Both the position numbers and the translations under genes were made by a program. 64,000 nucleotides of DNA, taken from positions 3,162,001 to 3,226,000 of the forward strand of contig NZ_AP025510.1 of the NCBI RefSeq assembly GCF_024347635.1, written 5' to 3'. The notes beneath the pieces were generated by a model. It saw only the letters and a list, made by a program, of their open reading frames with translations, ran no database searches and was not told where the DNA came from. This DNA comes from Vibrio tasmaniensis (GTDB taxonomy: Bacteria; Pseudomonadota; Gammaproteobacteria; Enterobacterales; Vibrionaceae). Positions 14,137-25,204 of this stretch are shown here, piece after piece (the stretch's first letter is position 1; each line of letters starts with the position of its first letter).

Positions 14137-14622
14137 ATGACTGTCGGTATTATCATGGGTTCTAAATCTGATTGGCCAACAATGAAGCTAGCTGCAGAAA
14201 TGTTGGATCAGTTTGGCGTGGCGTACGAAACAAAAGTGGTTTCTGCTCACCGCACACCTCAGTTGCTTGCTGACTACGCAACCAGTGCGAAAGAGCGCGG
14301 TATTAAAGTAATTATTGCTGGTGCTGGCGGTGCTGCGCATCTTCCGGGCATGGCTGCAGCTTTCACAAGCGTACCTGTTTTAGGTGTTCCTGTTCAGTCT
14401 AAAGCACTGAAGGGCATGGACTCACTGCTTTCTATCGTACAAATGCCAAAAGGTATCGCGGTAGGTACTTTGGCTATCGGTGAAGCTGGTGCTGCCAATG
14501 CAGGCATCCTAGCAGCTCAAATCATTGGTACACACAATGAAGAAGTAATGGCAAAAGTAGAAGCGTTCCGCTCTGAGCAAACAGAAACGGTTCTTGCTAA
14601 TCCTAACCCTGCAGAGGACTAA
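14137..14622 (+). CDS. purE: N5-carboxyaminoimidazole ribonucleotide mutase
   Basis: Converts N5-CAIR to CAIR in de novo purine synthesis. 161 residues, class I bacterial PurE. The SDWPTM phosphate and ribose site (11-16) and the catalytic SAHRTP (36-41) are present, with [11 protein letters not shown] near residue 63. A Shine-Dalgarno GAAGGAG precedes the ATG. purK follows after 5 nt, so the two steps are coupled, under the PurR box. Confidence 0.97.
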   Translation: MTVGIIMGSKSDWPTMKLAAEMLDQFGVAYETKVVSAHRTPQLLADYATSAKERGIKVIIAGAGGAAHLPGMAAAFTSVPVLGVPVQSKALKGMDSLLSIVQMPKGIAVGTLAIGEAGAANAGILAAQIIGTHNEEVMAKVEAFRSEQTETVLANPNPAED

Positions 14623-14627
14623 TTCCC

Positions 14628-15758
14628 ATGCATGTTCTTGTGTTAGGCGCGGGCCAACTTGCTCGCATGATGTCCCTAGCTGGGGCACCGCTGAATATTG
14701 AAATTTCTGCTTTTGATGTTGGCAGCAAAAATATTGTTCACCCATTAACGCAAGCGATTCTGGGCAACGGCTTAGAAAATGCGATTGAGCGTGCGGATGT
14801 GATTACTGCCGAGTTCGAGCATATCCCTCACGATGTTCTTGAGGTATGCGAGCGCAGCGGTAAATTCTTACCGACAACAGAAGCAATCAAAGCCGGTGGT
14901 GACCGTCGCCTTGAAAAAGCGCTGTTAGACGAAGCAAGCGTGAAAAATGCTAAGTACTACGTGATTAACTCTCGCGAAGACTTTGACGCTGCGATCGCTC
15001 ACGTTGGCTTACCAATGGTATTGAAGAGCACACTTGGTGGCTACGATGGCAAAGGTCAATGGCGCTTAAAGACATTAGACAATGTTGACGCGACTTGGAC
15101 AGAAATGGCTGAGTGCATTGCCGCAACAGACAACCAAGCCATTGTGGCTGAAGAGTTTGTTCCATTTGACCGCGAAGTATCACTGGTTGGTGCTCGTGGT
15201 ACCAATGGCGAGATTCAAGTGTACCCACTGGCTGAGAATGTTCACACCGATGGCGTGTTGAGCTTATCTACAGCCATTGACGATATTGAACTACAAGAGC
15301 AAGCAAAAACCATGTTCATCGCAGTTGCAGAGCGTTTGGATTACGTTGGCGTACTCGCGCTAGAGTTCTTTGATGTTCAAGGTTCGCTGCTGGTGAATGA
15401 GATTGCACCACGTGTTCATAACTCGGGCCACTGGACACAACAAGGCGCTGAAACTTGTCAGTTTGAGAACCATCTACGTGCCGTATGTGGGATGCCATTA
15501 GGCAGCACTAAGCTGATTCGTCCAACCGCAATGATCAACATCCTTGGTGAAGATACCCTACCTGAAGCAATTCTTGCTCAAGGTGGTTGCCATGTTCATT
15601 GGTATGGTAAAGAGAAGCGTGCAGGTCGTAAGATGGGCCACATTAACGTGAGCGCTGACTACAACGCAGAGCTGCAAAGAGCGTTATGCTCACTGGCAGA
15701 CATTCTCGACAAACAAGCCTACCCTGCTGTGCATGAATTCGCACAGCAACTGAAGTAA
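14628..15758 (+). CDS. purK: 5-(carboxyamino)imidazole ribonucleotide synthase
   Basis: ATP-dependent carboxylation of AIR to N5-CAIR, the substrate of PurE. 376 residues, an ATP-grasp enzyme: N-terminal [11 protein letters not shown] (about 4-14), grasp core with [14 protein letters not shown] near 130, and the metal-binding [16 protein letters not shown] near 250-265. Second gene of purEK; a terminator follows. Confidence 0.97.
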   Translation: MHVLVLGAGQLARMMSLAGAPLNIEISAFDVGSKNIVHPLTQAILGNGLENAIERADVITAEFEHIPHDVLEVCERSGKFLPTTEAIKAGGDRRLEKALLDEASVKNAKYYVINSREDFDAAIAHVGLPMVLKSTLGGYDGKGQWRLKTLDNVDATWTEMAECIAATDNQAIVAEEFVPFDREVSLVGARGTNGEIQVYPLAENVHTDGVLSLSTAIDDIELQEQAKTMFIAVAERLDYVGVLALEFFDVQGSLLVNEIAPRVHNSGHWTQQGAETCQFENHLRAVCGMPLGSTKLIRPTAMINILGEDTLPEAILAQGGCHVHWYGKEKRAGRKMGHINVSADYNAELQRALCSLADILDKQAYPAVHEFAQQLK

Positions 15759-15780
15759 GCTTTCATTGTGGATTTAATAT

Positions 15781-15809
15781 AAAAACGGCGCTCATTGAGC
15801 GCCGTTTTT
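15781..15809 (+). terminator. Bidirectional terminator between purK and yrdD
   Basis: Stem AAAAACGGCGCTC/GAGCGCCGTTTTT with loop ATT. It serves purEK on the plus strand and, by symmetry, yrdD on the minus strand. Confidence 0.9.
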
Positions 15810-15826
15810 GTGTCTATAACAGCAGG

Positions 15827-16396
15827 TTATTGAGATTGAATGTGGTGACACTTGCGATCAGCACATTGTTTCTTGGTTCCACTGGCTGTTTTCTTCTCAA
15901 GTAACAACGGGAACTGGCACTCTTCACAACGACCGAGAATAGGTGGTTGGTTTACTGCGAACTTACACTTAGGGTAGTTATCACACGCATAGAAGGTTTT
16001 GCCATAGCGAGATTTACGCTCAACCAAATGGCCTCTGCCACACTCAGGGCAAGCAACAAGTGGCTGCTCTTCAGGTTGTTCTTTTGGTTGGTCCAAAGAT
16101 TCGATATGATTACACGTTGGGTAACTGCTACAACCAATGAACATCCCAAAGCGACCTTGCCTTAATACCAATTCGTTTTGGCATTTAGGGCACGGCACAC
16201 CCAACTCTTTCACTACGTGACCATCGTTCTGATGCAGAGGCTTGATGTAATCACAGCTCGGATACTGCTTACAGCCTAAAAATGGGCCGTGCTTACCATG
16301 GCGAAGCTGAAGCTCTCCACCGCACTGTGGACATGGTTCATGCTCTAATGCATGTTCATGTGCTGAAAAAAGCTGATTATCAATCTTACTACTCAT
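15827..16396 (-). CDS. yrdD: YrdD, topoisomerase-type C4 zinc-finger protein
   Basis: 189 residues made of four tandem Cys4 zinc fingers of the kind at the C-terminus of DNA topoisomerase I. The first three begin CPQCGGEL, CPKCQNEL and CPECGRGH; the fourth (CEECQF...CADRKC) is degenerate in spacing. Probably binds single-stranded DNA, but its role is unknown. E. coli YrdD (180 aa) sits near tsaC; here it follows smg on the minus strand, 12 nt downstream. Confidence 0.88.
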   Translation of the reverse strand: MSSKIDNQLFSAHEHALEHEPCPQCGGELQLRHGKHGPFLGCKQYPSCDYIKPLHQNDGHVVKELGVPCPKCQNELVLRQGRFGMFIGCSSYPTCNHIESLDQPKEQPEEQPLVACPECGRGHLVERKSRYGKTFYACDNYPKCKFAVNQPPILGRCEECQFPLLLEKKTASGTKKQCADRKCHHIQSQ

Positions 16397-16408
16397 GACA
16401 AGCCTGTA

Positions 16409-16885
16409 TTAATGCAAGATACCTTGCTCTTTGGTGTACAACAGCTCTTCCATTTGCGTGTAAGCACTTTCATTACCCGGCACATTAAATAGCACCATTA
16501 AGATAATCCATTTCAGATCATCCAATTCAAATTCGTTTGTCTCAAGCCCCATCACACGATCAATCACCATTTCACGAATCTCTGTCGTGAGTACGTTGAT
16601 CTGCTCAAGGAACAGTAAGAAACCTCGACACTCCATATTAATGCGTGAAATCTCTCGACTGGTATAAATACGCATCGAGGTATTGGAACACACACTAATC
16701 GCCGCTTGGTTCTCGGTATCTTGCAATGCCGCAAGATCTTCTAACCAATGGAGGGCCTTATAAATATCATCTTGGTGAAACCCTGCTCGAAGAAGCTCAT
16801 CTTCCAGCTCATCTTGATCCACCTGCAATTCAGAATCGCTATGGATGTAGGTTTCAAACAAGTACATCAGTATGTCCATCATCAT
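16409..16885 (-). CDS. smg: Smg, DUF494 family protein
   Basis: A 158-residue acidic protein matching E. coli Smg (157 aa, begins [14 protein letters not shown]). Function unknown; the gene is linked to dprA across gamma-proteobacteria. Three consecutive ATG codons (16885, 16882, 16879) are possible starts. Alignment with Smg suggests the second; the spacing from AGAGG suggests the first. It starts 3 nt after the dprA stop. Confidence 0.9.
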   Translation of the reverse strand: MMMDILMYLFETYIHSDSELQVDQDELEDELLRAGFHQDDIYKALHWLEDLAALQDTENQAAISVCSNTSMRIYTSREISRINMECRGFLLFLEQINVLTTEIREMVIDRVMGLETNEFELDDLKWIILMVLFNVPGNESAYTQMEELLYTKEQGILH

Positions 16886-16888
16886 AGC

Positions 16889-18001
16889 TTAGCCTCTCCC
16901 CTTTCGAATATAGCCACCGGAAACTGCAACAACATGCCCTGAGAGCTCAAGCTCTAAAAGCTGCATCATGACCTCATGCACAGGTATATGGGTTCTCTGT
17001 GCCAAAATATCAACGGGTGTCGCCTCTAATCCTACGTTAGCTAACAGCTGTGGAAATGGCAATTGTTCATTTTCCCCCTCATTCGACGTAGGCTCGAACA
17101 AACTGGGCTGCTGATCTATAGACCAGTCTAACAGACTCTTTATTTCGATCAGAACATCTTGAGCATTTTGCACCAAACATGCACCAGCTTTAATTAAGCT
17201 ATTGCCGCCACGGCTGGTTGGACTATGAATAGAGCCTGGTAACGCAAACACCTCTCGGCCTTGCTCCATGGCATAGCGAGCTGTAATCAAAGAGCCACTC
17301 TTTTCAGCGGCCTCAACCACCAAAGTTCCAAGCGACAACCCACTTATAATACGGTTACGGCGAGGGAAATGTTCAGGTCGAGGTTTAGCACTAGGGCGAA
17401 ACTCTGAAATCAATGCGCCATTTTCACAGATCCTATCGGCTAAGTTTCTGTGTCGCGCTGGGTAAATGGAATCCAAACCTGAACCCAACACAGCAAAAGT
17501 CTCCCCTCCTTTATCTAGAGCACCATCATGAGCATAGCCATCGATACCAAGCGCTAAGCCACTGGTGACAATCAAACCGTTTTGGACGAACTCTTTGGCG
17601 AAGGACTTCGCAGTTTGCAGCCCTTCGAGACTGGCGTTACGACTACCAACCATCGCGATTTGAGGCTCAATCAGTTTTTCAACGTGACCTTTAACGAAAA
17701 GCACGCTTGGCGCAGAGGCGGTCTCATTCAGCAGTTTGGGATAATGCGAGCAATTCGGGGTAATGATGTGATGGTTGGGTTGTCTTGCTTGCCACTCTAG
17801 GCAAGTCTCCATGTCTCTTGGGGCCTGCTCTCTTAGATAGGCAATTTGCTTGGCAGACAAACCAAGCGCTTGCAGTTGCTGACTTGAGTAACCAGCAATA
17901 TTCGAAGGGGAATCAATACTCAGCAGACGAGAAAGGCGCTTGCCACCCAATTGCGGAACAAAACTTAGAGTTAGCCAAGCGCTCAGTTGTTGCTCATTCA
18001 C
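16889..18001 (-). CDS. dprA: DprA/Smf, DNA-processing protein for natural transformation
   Basis: Loads RecA onto incoming single-stranded DNA and protects it, needed for chitin-induced competence in vibrios. 370 residues: N-terminal SAM-like part, central Rossmann DNA_processg_A domain with GSRNAS, GLALGIDGYAHDGAL, VLGSGLDSIYPARH and FPRRNRIISGLS, and a C-terminal winged helix. The start is GTG and overlaps the TGA of the upstream LysM gene (GTGA), so translation is probably coupled. Confidence 0.96.
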   Translation of the reverse strand: MNEQQLSAWLTLSFVPQLGGKRLSRLLSIDSPSNIAGYSSQQLQALGLSAKQIAYLREQAPRDMETCLEWQARQPNHHIITPNCSHYPKLLNETASAPSVLFVKGHVEKLIEPQIAMVGSRNASLEGLQTAKSFAKEFVQNGLIVTSGLALGIDGYAHDGALDKGGETFAVLGSGLDSIYPARHRNLADRICENGALISEFRPSAKPRPEHFPRRNRIISGLSLGTLVVEAAEKSGSLITARYAMEQGREVFALPGSIHSPTSRGGNSLIKAGACLVQNAQDVLIEIKSLLDWSIDQQPSLFEPTSNEGENEQLPFPQLLANVGLEATPVDILAQRTHIPVHEVMMQLLELELSGHVVAVSGGYIRKGRG

Positions 18002-19089
18002 TCGGTGCCCTTAACCTCTTCTGTCAAAGCAAGGTCCAAAGGCGATACCGCCAGAATGTCATTGCTAACAGGCTTAGAGCTCTGAGTGATCAAGGCCAAG
18101 CTAAAATACTCATAAGGACGAATGACCATCAAACTACCGAGTGAGGTACTTGGCAACTGCACCTTATCGCTCGCTGCAGACTCTTTGTAGCTGTATTCAC
18201 CTTGCTTACCAAACACCACAGCGCCGCTTTCACTGAGGGTAAACATGGAACCTTGGCGAAGATTGTCTTGCGAGCCTTTGTTAATAACCACGACCTGATT
18301 CTTTGCGCTGTATTGGCTGCCATCCAACGAACCCAAGATATTAGCAAACTGCCCCGCAGCACTAGGTGCAGGATAAAACGTAGTTGAGAGCTTCACCTGA
18401 CCAACGCCAAGTTCTGGTAACACGAGGTCATTAAGTAACACCTCTTGCAGTTGAGTCTCTATCTGTAAACTACTGAACTCAGCATCCACCTCTTTCAAGC
18501 GCGCCGTGGCGACTAAACGCAAAGAAGTCATACTCGCTTGAGGTTGCTGTCGTTGGTAAGTTTCGACAGAACGGTAAATACCCCATTTTTGATGTTGCTG
18601 GTTGCCCGAGATAAATAGTCGGTCTTCACCCGATAAGAAACGTTTGCCATCACTTGTCCCCAACACTCGCTGAGCAGATTGGATATCTTGCTGCTCAACC
18701 AAGCGATCAGATTGTAGATATGGCAAAACAAGCCCTTCATTCACGGTAGGCACCGCTTTCTTCTCAGAGACACGAATCTTAGGGCTTAGCTTGATGACGG
18801 GTTTGAGGCTCAATACAGGCTCGCCATTAATCCAAACCAAAGACAATTTATCTCCAGGGTAAATAAGGTGAGGGTTTTCTATCTCAGGATTTACCTGCCA
18901 CAACCTTGGCCACAGCCATGGGCTGTCGAGATACATAGCGGATATATCCCATAAGGTATCCCCCTTAACCACCACATACGCTTCGGGTGCTCCTTGTTTA
19001 ATGGTTAAAGGTTGTTCACTATTTTCAGCCATAGTGGCGAACGAAAGCGAGGCACAAATAAGAGATAAAACGGGGAAAAAATGACGCAT
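17998..19089 (-). CDS. Secreted LysM-domain protein, upstream of dprA
   Basis: 363 residues. An N-terminal signal peptide ends near ATMA-ENS (about 21). One LysM domain follows at about 37-85: YVVVKGDTLWDIS, then PHLIYPGDKLSLVW. LysM domains bind peptidoglycan. The rest (about 100-363) has no motif I recognise but looks like beta-rich soluble domain. It forms a minus-strand unit LysM-dprA-smg-yrdD and overlaps dprA by 4 nt. Role unknown; periplasmic location inferred. Divergent from def. Confidence 0.85.
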   Translation of the reverse strand: MRHFFPVLSLICASLSFATMAENSEQPLTIKQGAPEAYVVVKGDTLWDISAMYLDSPWLWPRLWQVNPEIENPHLIYPGDKLSLVWINGEPVLSLKPVIKLSPKIRVSEKKAVPTVNEGLVLPYLQSDRLVEQQDIQSAQRVLGTSDGKRFLSGEDRLFISGNQQHQKWGIYRSVETYQRQQPQASMTSLRLVATARLKEVDAEFSSLQIETQLQEVLLNDLVLPELGVGQVKLSTTFYPAPSAAGQFANILGSLDGSQYSAKNQVVVINKGSQDNLRQGSMFTLSESGAVVFGKQGEYSYKESAASDKVQLPSTSLGSLMVIRPYEYFSLALITQSSKPVSNDILAVSPLDLALTEEVKGTE

Positions 19090-19229
19090 GACCTAGGTTC
19101 CTTGGTCTGAATATATGACATCTGATTAGAGAATTACCTTCAGGATGCTGTCATTTGACCTCTAAAATGTCTAGAATTGAGCCAACAAGGTTTAAGCTGT
19201 TTCGGCACAGTTCAATATTTCGAGTGTAT

Positions 19230-19742
19230 ATGTCTGTATTACAAGTATTAACATTACCAGATGATCGTCTACGTACCGTGGCGAAACCGGTAAAAGAAGT
19301 TACCCCAGAGATTCAAAAGTTCGTTGATGACATGATTGAAACCATGTACGACGAAGAAGGTATCGGCCTTGCTGCAACGCAAGTAGATTTCCACCAGCGC
19401 ATCGTTGTTATCGATATTTCAGAAACACGTGACGAGCCTATGGTTCTGATCAACCCTGAAATTACCGACAAACGTGGCGAAGATGGTATCGAAGAAGGCT
19501 GTCTATCTGTACCAGGCGCTCGAGCTCTAGTACCTCGCGCTGCAGAAGTAACGGTTAAAGCATTAGATCGTGAAGGCAACGAATTCACATTCGACGCTGA
19601 CGACCTTCTGGCTATCTGTGTTCAGCACGAACTTGACCACCTAGAAGGCAAGTTGTTTGTTGATTACCTATCGCCACTAAAGCGCAAACGTATTCAAGAT
19701 AAGCTAGCGAAGATTAAACGTTTCAACGAGAAACAAGGTTAA
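19230..19742 (+). CDS. def: Peptide deformylase
   Basis: Removes the N-formyl group from nascent proteins. 170 residues (E. coli 169). All three metal-site motifs are intact: GIGLAATQ (44-51), EGCLS with Cys91, and HELDH with His133, Glu134 and His137. The ATG at 19230 matches the family start MSVLQVL; an in-frame extension upstream to 19155 lies in the leader. First gene of def-fmt-rsmB, pairing deformylation with formylation. Confidence 0.97.
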   Translation: MSVLQVLTLPDDRLRTVAKPVKEVTPEIQKFVDDMIETMYDEEGIGLAATQVDFHQRIVVIDISETRDEPMVLINPEITDKRGEDGIEEGCLSVPGARALVPRAAEVTVKALDREGNEFTFDADDLLAICVQHELDHLEGKLFVDYLSPLKRKRIQDKLAKIKRFNEKQG

Positions 19743-19780
19743 TAACCGCTGCTATTACTAAATTAAGAAGGAAGTCTACC

Positions 19781-20746
19781 TTGAGTCAATCTTTAAGAAT
19801 TGTCTTCGCAGGTACTCCGGATTTCGCCGCCCGTCATTTGGCGGCGTTGTTGTCTTCGGAGCATGAAGTTATTGCAGTTTACACCAACCCAGATCGCCCA
19901 GCCGGTCGAGGTAAAAAACTGTCTGCGCCACCAGTAAAGCAACTTGCATTAGAGCACGGCATTCCAGTTTACCAGCCAGAAAATTTCAAGTCAGATGAAG
20001 CTAAACAAGAGCTAACAGATTTGAATGCTGACATCATGGTTGTTGTCGCTTACGGTATGCTGTTACCACAAGCTGTATTAGATACACCTCGCTTAGGTTG
20101 TATCAACGTGCATGGTTCAATCCTGCCACGCTGGCGTGGTGCTGCTCCGATTCAACGCTCTATCTGGGCGGGTGATAAAGAGACAGGCGTGACGATCATG
20201 CAGATGGATATCGGCCTAGATACCGGTGATATGCTAAGCATCGCAACGCTGCCAATCGAAGCGACAGATACTAGCGCGTCAATGTACGAGAAGTTAGCTG
20301 GCCTTGGCCCTGATGCTCTTGTTGAATGTTTAGCTGACATCGCTTCTGGTAAAGCCGTTGCTGAAAAGCAAGACGACGAACTTGCTAACTACGCGAAGAA
20401 GCTGAGCAAAGACGAAGCTAAAATTAATTGGAATGACAGTGCAGAACACATCGAACGTTGTGTGCGCGCTTTCAATCCATGGCCAATGAGCCACTTTGCG
20501 GTTGTTGATAGCAGCTCTAATGATGAAAAAAGCATTAAAGTTTGGCAGACACGTGTTGACCAAGAATCAACGTCTGCGCCAACTGGTTCAATCATCAAAG
20601 CAGATAAAACAGGTATCTATGTTGCGACTGGCGACAAAGTACTGGTTTTGGAACAGCTACAAGTACCAGGTAAAAAAGCCATGTCAGTTCAAGACATCTT
20701 GAACTCACGTGCAAGCTGGTTTGAAGTTGGTACTCAACTTTCTTAA
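19781..20746 (+). CDS. fmt: Methionyl-tRNA formyltransferase, TTG start
   Basis: Formylates Met-tRNAfMet. 321 residues. N-terminal GART domain begins [22 protein letters not shown], almost the E. coli text. The catalytic motif [18 protein letters not shown] (Asn, His of the SLLPKWRG-type signature) is near residue 107-124; the C-terminal OB-like domain follows from about 205. Homology begins exactly at the TTG at 19781, and AAGGAAG lies 6 nt upstream, so TTG is the start. It is 38 nt after def. Confidence 0.97.
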   Translation: MSQSLRIVFAGTPDFAARHLAALLSSEHEVIAVYTNPDRPAGRGKKLSAPPVKQLALEHGIPVYQPENFKSDEAKQELTDLNADIMVVVAYGMLLPQAVLDTPRLGCINVHGSILPRWRGAAPIQRSIWAGDKETGVTIMQMDIGLDTGDMLSIATLPIEATDTSASMYEKLAGLGPDALVECLADIASGKAVAEKQDDELANYAKKLSKDEAKINWNDSAEHIERCVRAFNPWPMSHFAVVDSSSNDEKSIKVWQTRVDQESTSAPTGSIIKADKTGIYVATGDKVLVLEQLQVPGKKAMSVQDILNSRASWFEVGTQLS

Positions 20747-20866
20747 CCGCTTTAAAGCTACTCAATATGCACTTAAAAACGTGTAGCTTATAAAACACAG
20801 TTTAGAAAACCTTTACGAGGGCAGAGATGTCCTCATGTATTCAAATAAATATTCGGTACCCCTCTC

Positions 20867-22147
20867 ATGAATGTTCGCGCTGCTGCTGCAAATGTCCTAT
20901 TCCAAGTTGTCGATAAAGGCCACTCTCTTTCACACGCTCTCCCTGCGGCTCAAAAAACGATCCGCCCGCGAGACCACGCTCTACTGCAAGAGATTTGCTA
21001 CGGCGCACTTCGTTACCTGCCTCGCTTAGAGTCAATCGCTAACGAACTGATGGAAAACTCGCTTAAAGGTAAAAAGCGCGTATTCCATCACCTGATCTTA
21101 GTAGGCATTTACCAGTTGAGCTTTATGCGCATTCCTTCGCATGCTGCCGTTGCTGAAACCGTTGAAGCAACCAAAACACTGCGCGGCCCAAGCCTGAGTG
21201 GTTTGATCAACGCAGTGCTTCGCAGCTACCTGCGCGATCAAGAAGAGCTAGATGAGAAAGCCGTTAGCCACAATGCGGGCAAATACAGCCATCCAAGCTG
21301 GATCCTAAAAATGCTTCAAGAAAGCTACCCAGATCAGTGGGAGCAATTGGTTGAAGCAAACAACAGCAAGGCACCAATGTGGCTGCGCGTAAACCGCCAA
21401 CACCACACTCGTGACGAGTATGGTGAACTACTTAAAAACGAAAACATTGAATACACACTGCACCCTGAAGCGGCTGATGCCATAAAATTAGCGTCACCTT
21501 GTGATGTTACTTTGCTTCCTGGTTTCGACCGAGGCTGGGTATCAGTACAAGATGCTGCAGCTCAACTTTCTGTTGATTACCTAACACCAAAAGATGGTGA
21601 GCTAATCCTAGACTGCTGCGCAGCACCTGGCGGTAAAACTGCACACATTCTTGAACATACTCAAGACACTGAAGTGGTTGCGATTGACAGTGATATTAAA
21701 CGCCTAGACCGCGTTTACGATAACCTTGAACGCCTACAACTGCGTGCCGACGTAATCTGTGGTGATGCTCGCTACCCTGAAGAGTGGTGGACGGGCAGTC
21801 AGTTCGACCGCATCCTACTTGATGCACCTTGTTCAGCGACCGGTGTAATTCGCCGTCACCCTGACATTAAGTGGCTACGCCGTGCCTCTGATATCGATGC
21901 ACTAGCAGAGCTACAAAGCGAGATCTTGGATGCAATGTGGCGCCAGCTAAAAGAAGGCGGCACCATGGTTTATGCGACATGTTCTATCACACCGCAAGAA
22001 AACGTGCTGCAAGTGAAAGCATTCTTAGAGCGTACCGAGAACGCAACGCTGGTTGGGTCTGATATCGAAAAACCGGGTCGTCAAATACTACCTGGTGAAG
22101 AAGATATGGATGGCTTCTACTACGCAGTTCTAGTAAAACAGGCATAA
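20867..22147 (+). CDS. rsmB: 16S rRNA m5C967 methyltransferase RsmB
   Basis: 426 residues. N-terminal NusB-like RNA-binding domain (about 1-140), then a SAM-dependent methyltransferase: [13 protein letters not shown] (SAM motif), DAPCSATG and YATCSITP with the two cysteines of m5C enzymes. Usual order is def-fmt-rsmB-trkA, as here. The Shine-Dalgarno is weak, and the fmt-rsmB gap is 120 nt, so expression could be separate. Confidence 0.96.
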   Translation: MNVRAAAANVLFQVVDKGHSLSHALPAAQKTIRPRDHALLQEICYGALRYLPRLESIANELMENSLKGKKRVFHHLILVGIYQLSFMRIPSHAAVAETVEATKTLRGPSLSGLINAVLRSYLRDQEELDEKAVSHNAGKYSHPSWILKMLQESYPDQWEQLVEANNSKAPMWLRVNRQHHTRDEYGELLKNENIEYTLHPEAADAIKLASPCDVTLLPGFDRGWVSVQDAAAQLSVDYLTPKDGELILDCCAAPGGKTAHILEHTQDTEVVAIDSDIKRLDRVYDNLERLQLRADVICGDARYPEEWWTGSQFDRILLDAPCSATGVIRRHPDIKWLRRASDIDALAELQSEILDAMWRQLKEGGTMVYATCSITPQENVLQVKAFLERTENATLVGSDIEKPGRQILPGEEDMDGFYYAVLVKQA

Positions 22148-22153
22148 CAATTA

Positions 22154-22190
22154 ACAGCGGCTAAGAATTAATTTCTTAGCCGCTGTTTCT
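22154..22190 (+). terminator. Terminator between rsmB and trkA
   Basis: Perfect 14-bp stem ACAGCGGCTAAGAA/TTCTTAGCCGCTGT with 5-nt loop and a short T-rich tail, 7 nt after the rsmB stop. Confidence 0.75.
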
Positions 22191-22258
22191 TTCTAGTGCA
22201 TTATCAAATGCGAAATGAGATCACTAGAATTACAACGGCAAAAAATAAGAGAAAGGCT

Positions 22259-23635
22259 ATGAAGATCATTATTCTAGGTGCTGGACAAGTTGGCGGTACC
22301 CTTGCTGAAAACCTAGTGGGTGAAAACAATGACATCACGATCGTCGACCGTAATGCCGACCGACTGCGTGAACTTCAAGACAAATACGACCTTAGGGTTG
22401 TAAACGGCTATGCCAGCCACCCGAACACACTACGTGAAGCGGGCGCGCAAGATGCCGACATGTTGGTTGCCGTAACCAATATGGATGAAACCAACATGGC
22501 CGCATGTCAGGTTGCCTTCTCTCTGTTTAATACCCCAAACCGAATTGCCCGTATTCGTTCTCCAGAATATCTGGAAGAGAAAGAAGCGCTATTCAAATCA
22601 GGAGCTATTCCAGTCGATCATCTGATCGCACCCGAAGAGTTAGTGACCAGTTACATTGAGCGCCTGATTCAATATCCAGGTGCATTGCAGGTTGTGAGCT
22701 TTGCTGAGCAAAAAGTGAGCCTAGTAGCGGTAAAAGCCTACTACGGAGGTCCACTGGTTGGTAATGCACTGTCTGCTTTACGTGAGCACATGCCGCACAT
22801 TGATACTCGTGTTGCCGCTATCTTCCGTCAAGGTCGTCCTATTCGCCCACAAGGCACTACCATCATTGAAGCCGATGATGAGGTTTTCTTTGTGGCAGCG
22901 AGTAACCATATCCGCTCAGTAATGAGTGAGTTGCAACGCCTAGAGAAACCGTACCGACGCATCATGATTGTTGGCGGTGGTAACATTGGTGCAAGCTTAG
23001 CGAAACGCCTTGAGCAGAGCTACAGCATCAAGCTTATCGAGCGCAGCTACACTCGCGCCGAGAAGCTGTCTGAAGAATTAGAAAACACCATCGTATTCTG
23101 TGGCGATGCAGCCGACCAAGAGCTGCTAACCGAAGAGAACATCGATCAGGTGGACGTGTTCATTGCCCTAACCAATGAAGATGAAACCAACATCATGTCA
23201 GCGATGCTGGCGAAGCGAATGGGTGCCAAGAAAGTAATGGTGCTGATTCAGCGTGGTGCTTACGTCGACCTTGTTCAGGGTGGCGTGATTGATATTGCGA
23301 TATCGCCACAACAAGCGACCATTTCTGCGCTACTTACTCACGTTCGTCGTGCTGATATCGTAAACGTATCATCTCTACGTCGCGGCGCTGCAGAGGCGAT
23401 TGAAGCCATTGCTCACGGTGACGAAACCACCTCTAAGGTTGTTGGCCGAGCGATTGGCGACATCAAACTGCCACCGGGCACTACCATTGGTGCGATTGTT
23501 CGCGGAGAAGAAGTACTTATCGCGCACGATAGAACCGTGATCGAACAAGATGACCACGTAGTGATGTTCCTGGTGGACAAGAAATACGTACCGGATGTTG
23601 AGTCTCTATTCCAACCGAGCCCGTTCTTCTTATAG
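22259..23635 (+). CDS. trkA: TrkA, NAD-binding regulatory subunit of Trk K+ uptake
   Basis: 458 residues, the E. coli length. It is a tandem of two RCK units: first Rossmann fold [19 protein letters not shown], second around [17 protein letters not shown] near residue 238, each followed by a TrkA_C domain. It forms a cytoplasmic ring on TrkH and gates it with ATP/ADP. I chose the ATG at 22259, where homology begins; the 21 upstream codons in frame overlap the terminator after rsmB. trkH follows after 97 nt. Confidence 0.96.
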   Translation: MKIIILGAGQVGGTLAENLVGENNDITIVDRNADRLRELQDKYDLRVVNGYASHPNTLREAGAQDADMLVAVTNMDETNMAACQVAFSLFNTPNRIARIRSPEYLEEKEALFKSGAIPVDHLIAPEELVTSYIERLIQYPGALQVVSFAEQKVSLVAVKAYYGGPLVGNALSALREHMPHIDTRVAAIFRQGRPIRPQGTTIIEADDEVFFVAASNHIRSVMSELQRLEKPYRRIMIVGGGNIGASLAKRLEQSYSIKLIERSYTRAEKLSEELENTIVFCGDAADQELLTEENIDQVDVFIALTNEDETNIMSAMLAKRMGAKKVMVLIQRGAYVDLVQGGVIDIAISPQQATISALLTHVRRADIVNVSSLRRGAAEAIEAIAHGDETTSKVVGRAIGDIKLPPGTTIGAIVRGEEVLIAHDRTVIEQDDHVVMFLVDKKYVPDVESLFQPSPFFL

Positions 23636-23654
23636 CCTTGTTCTCGTAAGCATC

Positions 23655-23682
23655 GTTCTCGCAACTTTCTTTTTGTGAGAAC
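23655..23682 (+). repeat. Imperfect hairpin in the trkA-trkH gap
   Basis: 10-bp inverted repeat GTTCTCGCAA/TTGTGAGAAC with one G-T pair and an 8-nt loop. No T-run follows, so it is more likely mRNA stabilising or a differential-expression element than a terminator. Confidence 0.4.
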
Positions 23683-23732
23683 AACGCTCCGGCACAAAGC
23701 TGTAATCTATTAAAGCTATGGTCTATTAAGCT

Positions 23733-25178
23733 ATGGTCAACTTTCGTCCGATATTATTAGTGATAGGGTTAGTGTTATCAAAACTCGCCCTTTTCATGTA
23801 CATCCCCACATTGGTTGCCTTCTTTACTGGCACCGGTGGCTTTCTCGAGTTCGGAAAATCGGTAGTGATCACGCACATTGTGGCGTTCATCTGCTTGAGT
23901 TTAGGCCGCTCTGCTGAGTTTCGATTAGGGGTGCGGGATATGTTCCTTATCACCTCTCTGGTGTGGACCATTGCCAGTGCCTTCGCTGCATTGCCGTTTG
24001 TGTTCATCAACCATATCAGCTTCACTGACGCTTACTTTGAGACCATGTCGGGCATCACCACAACAGGTTCAACGGTATTAAGCGGCTTAGACAGCATGGC
24101 ACCAAGCATCCTGTTATGGCGTTCTATCTTGCAATGGTTAGGTGGCATCGGCTTTATCGTGATGGCAGTAGCCGTTCTACCAATGCTCAACGTCGGTGGT
24201 ATGCGCCTGTTCCAAACCGAATCATCTGATTGGTCAGATAAAAGCAGCCCACGAGCAAAAACCGTCGCGAAGAACATCGTGGCGGTTTATCTGGTTCTGA
24301 CTGGTTTGTGCATCATTAGCTATTTGTTTGCTGGCATGGGCATCTTTGACGCAATCAATCACGCGTTCACAACACTGTCGACGGGGGGTTACTCAACATC
24401 AGATGGATCAATGAACCACTTCTCCAACAGTGCTCACTGGGTGGGAACACTATTCATGTTCCTTGGCGGTCTGCCGTTCTTATTGTTCGTTAGCGCACTG
24501 CGAGGCAGAAAACTCTCAATCCTCTATAAAGATGCACAGGTGAGAGGGTTCACGTATCTATTTTTGGTCACTAGTGCCGTAATATCGACATGGTTGGTGG
24601 TTAGAGATGGCTACACTGTCATGGATGCGATGCGCGTTTCGATGTTCAACATTGTATCAGTCGTCACCACAACCGGTTTTGGCTTAGAAGACTTCACTGC
24701 ATGGGGCGCACTGCCAAGCACATTATTTGCCTTCCTGATGATGGCAGGAGCTTGCTCGGGGTCAACCTCTGGCGGTATTAAGATCTTCCGTTTCCAGATC
24801 GCGATGACCATGCTCCACAAACAAATGATGAAGCTAATTCACCCATCGGGCGTGTTTGTTCAACGCTACAATCAGCGACCTGTGAATGACGATATTGTGC
24901 GTTCACTCGTCGCATTTGGTTTGATGTTCTTTATCACGATTATCTTAATTGCAGGCGGCTTGAGCGCGATGGGACTTGATCCTGTAACCAGTATATCTGG
25001 CGCTATCACAGCTGTTGCCAACGTGGGCCCGGGAATGGGTAGCGTGATCGGTCCAACCGGGAACTTTGCCCCACTGCCAGACGCCGCTAAATGGTTGCTA
25101 AGTTTAGGCATGCTAATGGGGCGACTCGAGATACTGACGCTCATTGTTCTATTTTTTCCAGCCTTTTGGCGACGCTAA
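23733..25178 (+). CDS. trkH: TrkH, membrane channel subunit of Trk K+ uptake
   Basis: 481 residues (E. coli TrkH 483). Hydrophobic throughout, with four M1-P-M2 repeats. The four selectivity-filter loops are visible: SGITTTGSTVL, TTLSTGGYST, VVTTTGFGLED and AVANVGPGMGS. The intramembrane gating loop is in AGACSGSTSGGIK. It works with TrkA encoded just upstream. The ATG at 23733 has no good Shine-Dalgarno; the next Met (residue 22) is inside the first helix, so I keep it. Confidence 0.95.
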   Translation: MVNFRPILLVIGLVLSKLALFMYIPTLVAFFTGTGGFLEFGKSVVITHIVAFICLSLGRSAEFRLGVRDMFLITSLVWTIASAFAALPFVFINHISFTDAYFETMSGITTTGSTVLSGLDSMAPSILLWRSILQWLGGIGFIVMAVAVLPMLNVGGMRLFQTESSDWSDKSSPRAKTVAKNIVAVYLVLTGLCIISYLFAGMGIFDAINHAFTTLSTGGYSTSDGSMNHFSNSAHWVGTLFMFLGGLPFLLFVSALRGRKLSILYKDAQVRGFTYLFLVTSAVISTWLVVRDGYTVMDAMRVSMFNIVSVVTTTGFGLEDFTAWGALPSTLFAFLMMAGACSGSTSGGIKIFRFQIAMTMLHKQMMKLIHPSGVFVQRYNQRPVNDDIVRSLVAFGLMFFITIILIAGGLSAMGLDPVTSISGAITAVANVGPGMGSVIGPTGNFAPLPDAAKWLLSLGMLMGRLEILTLIVLFFPAFWRR

Positions 25179-25204
25179 CCAAGCACAAAATCAAGGAAAC
25201 ACAG

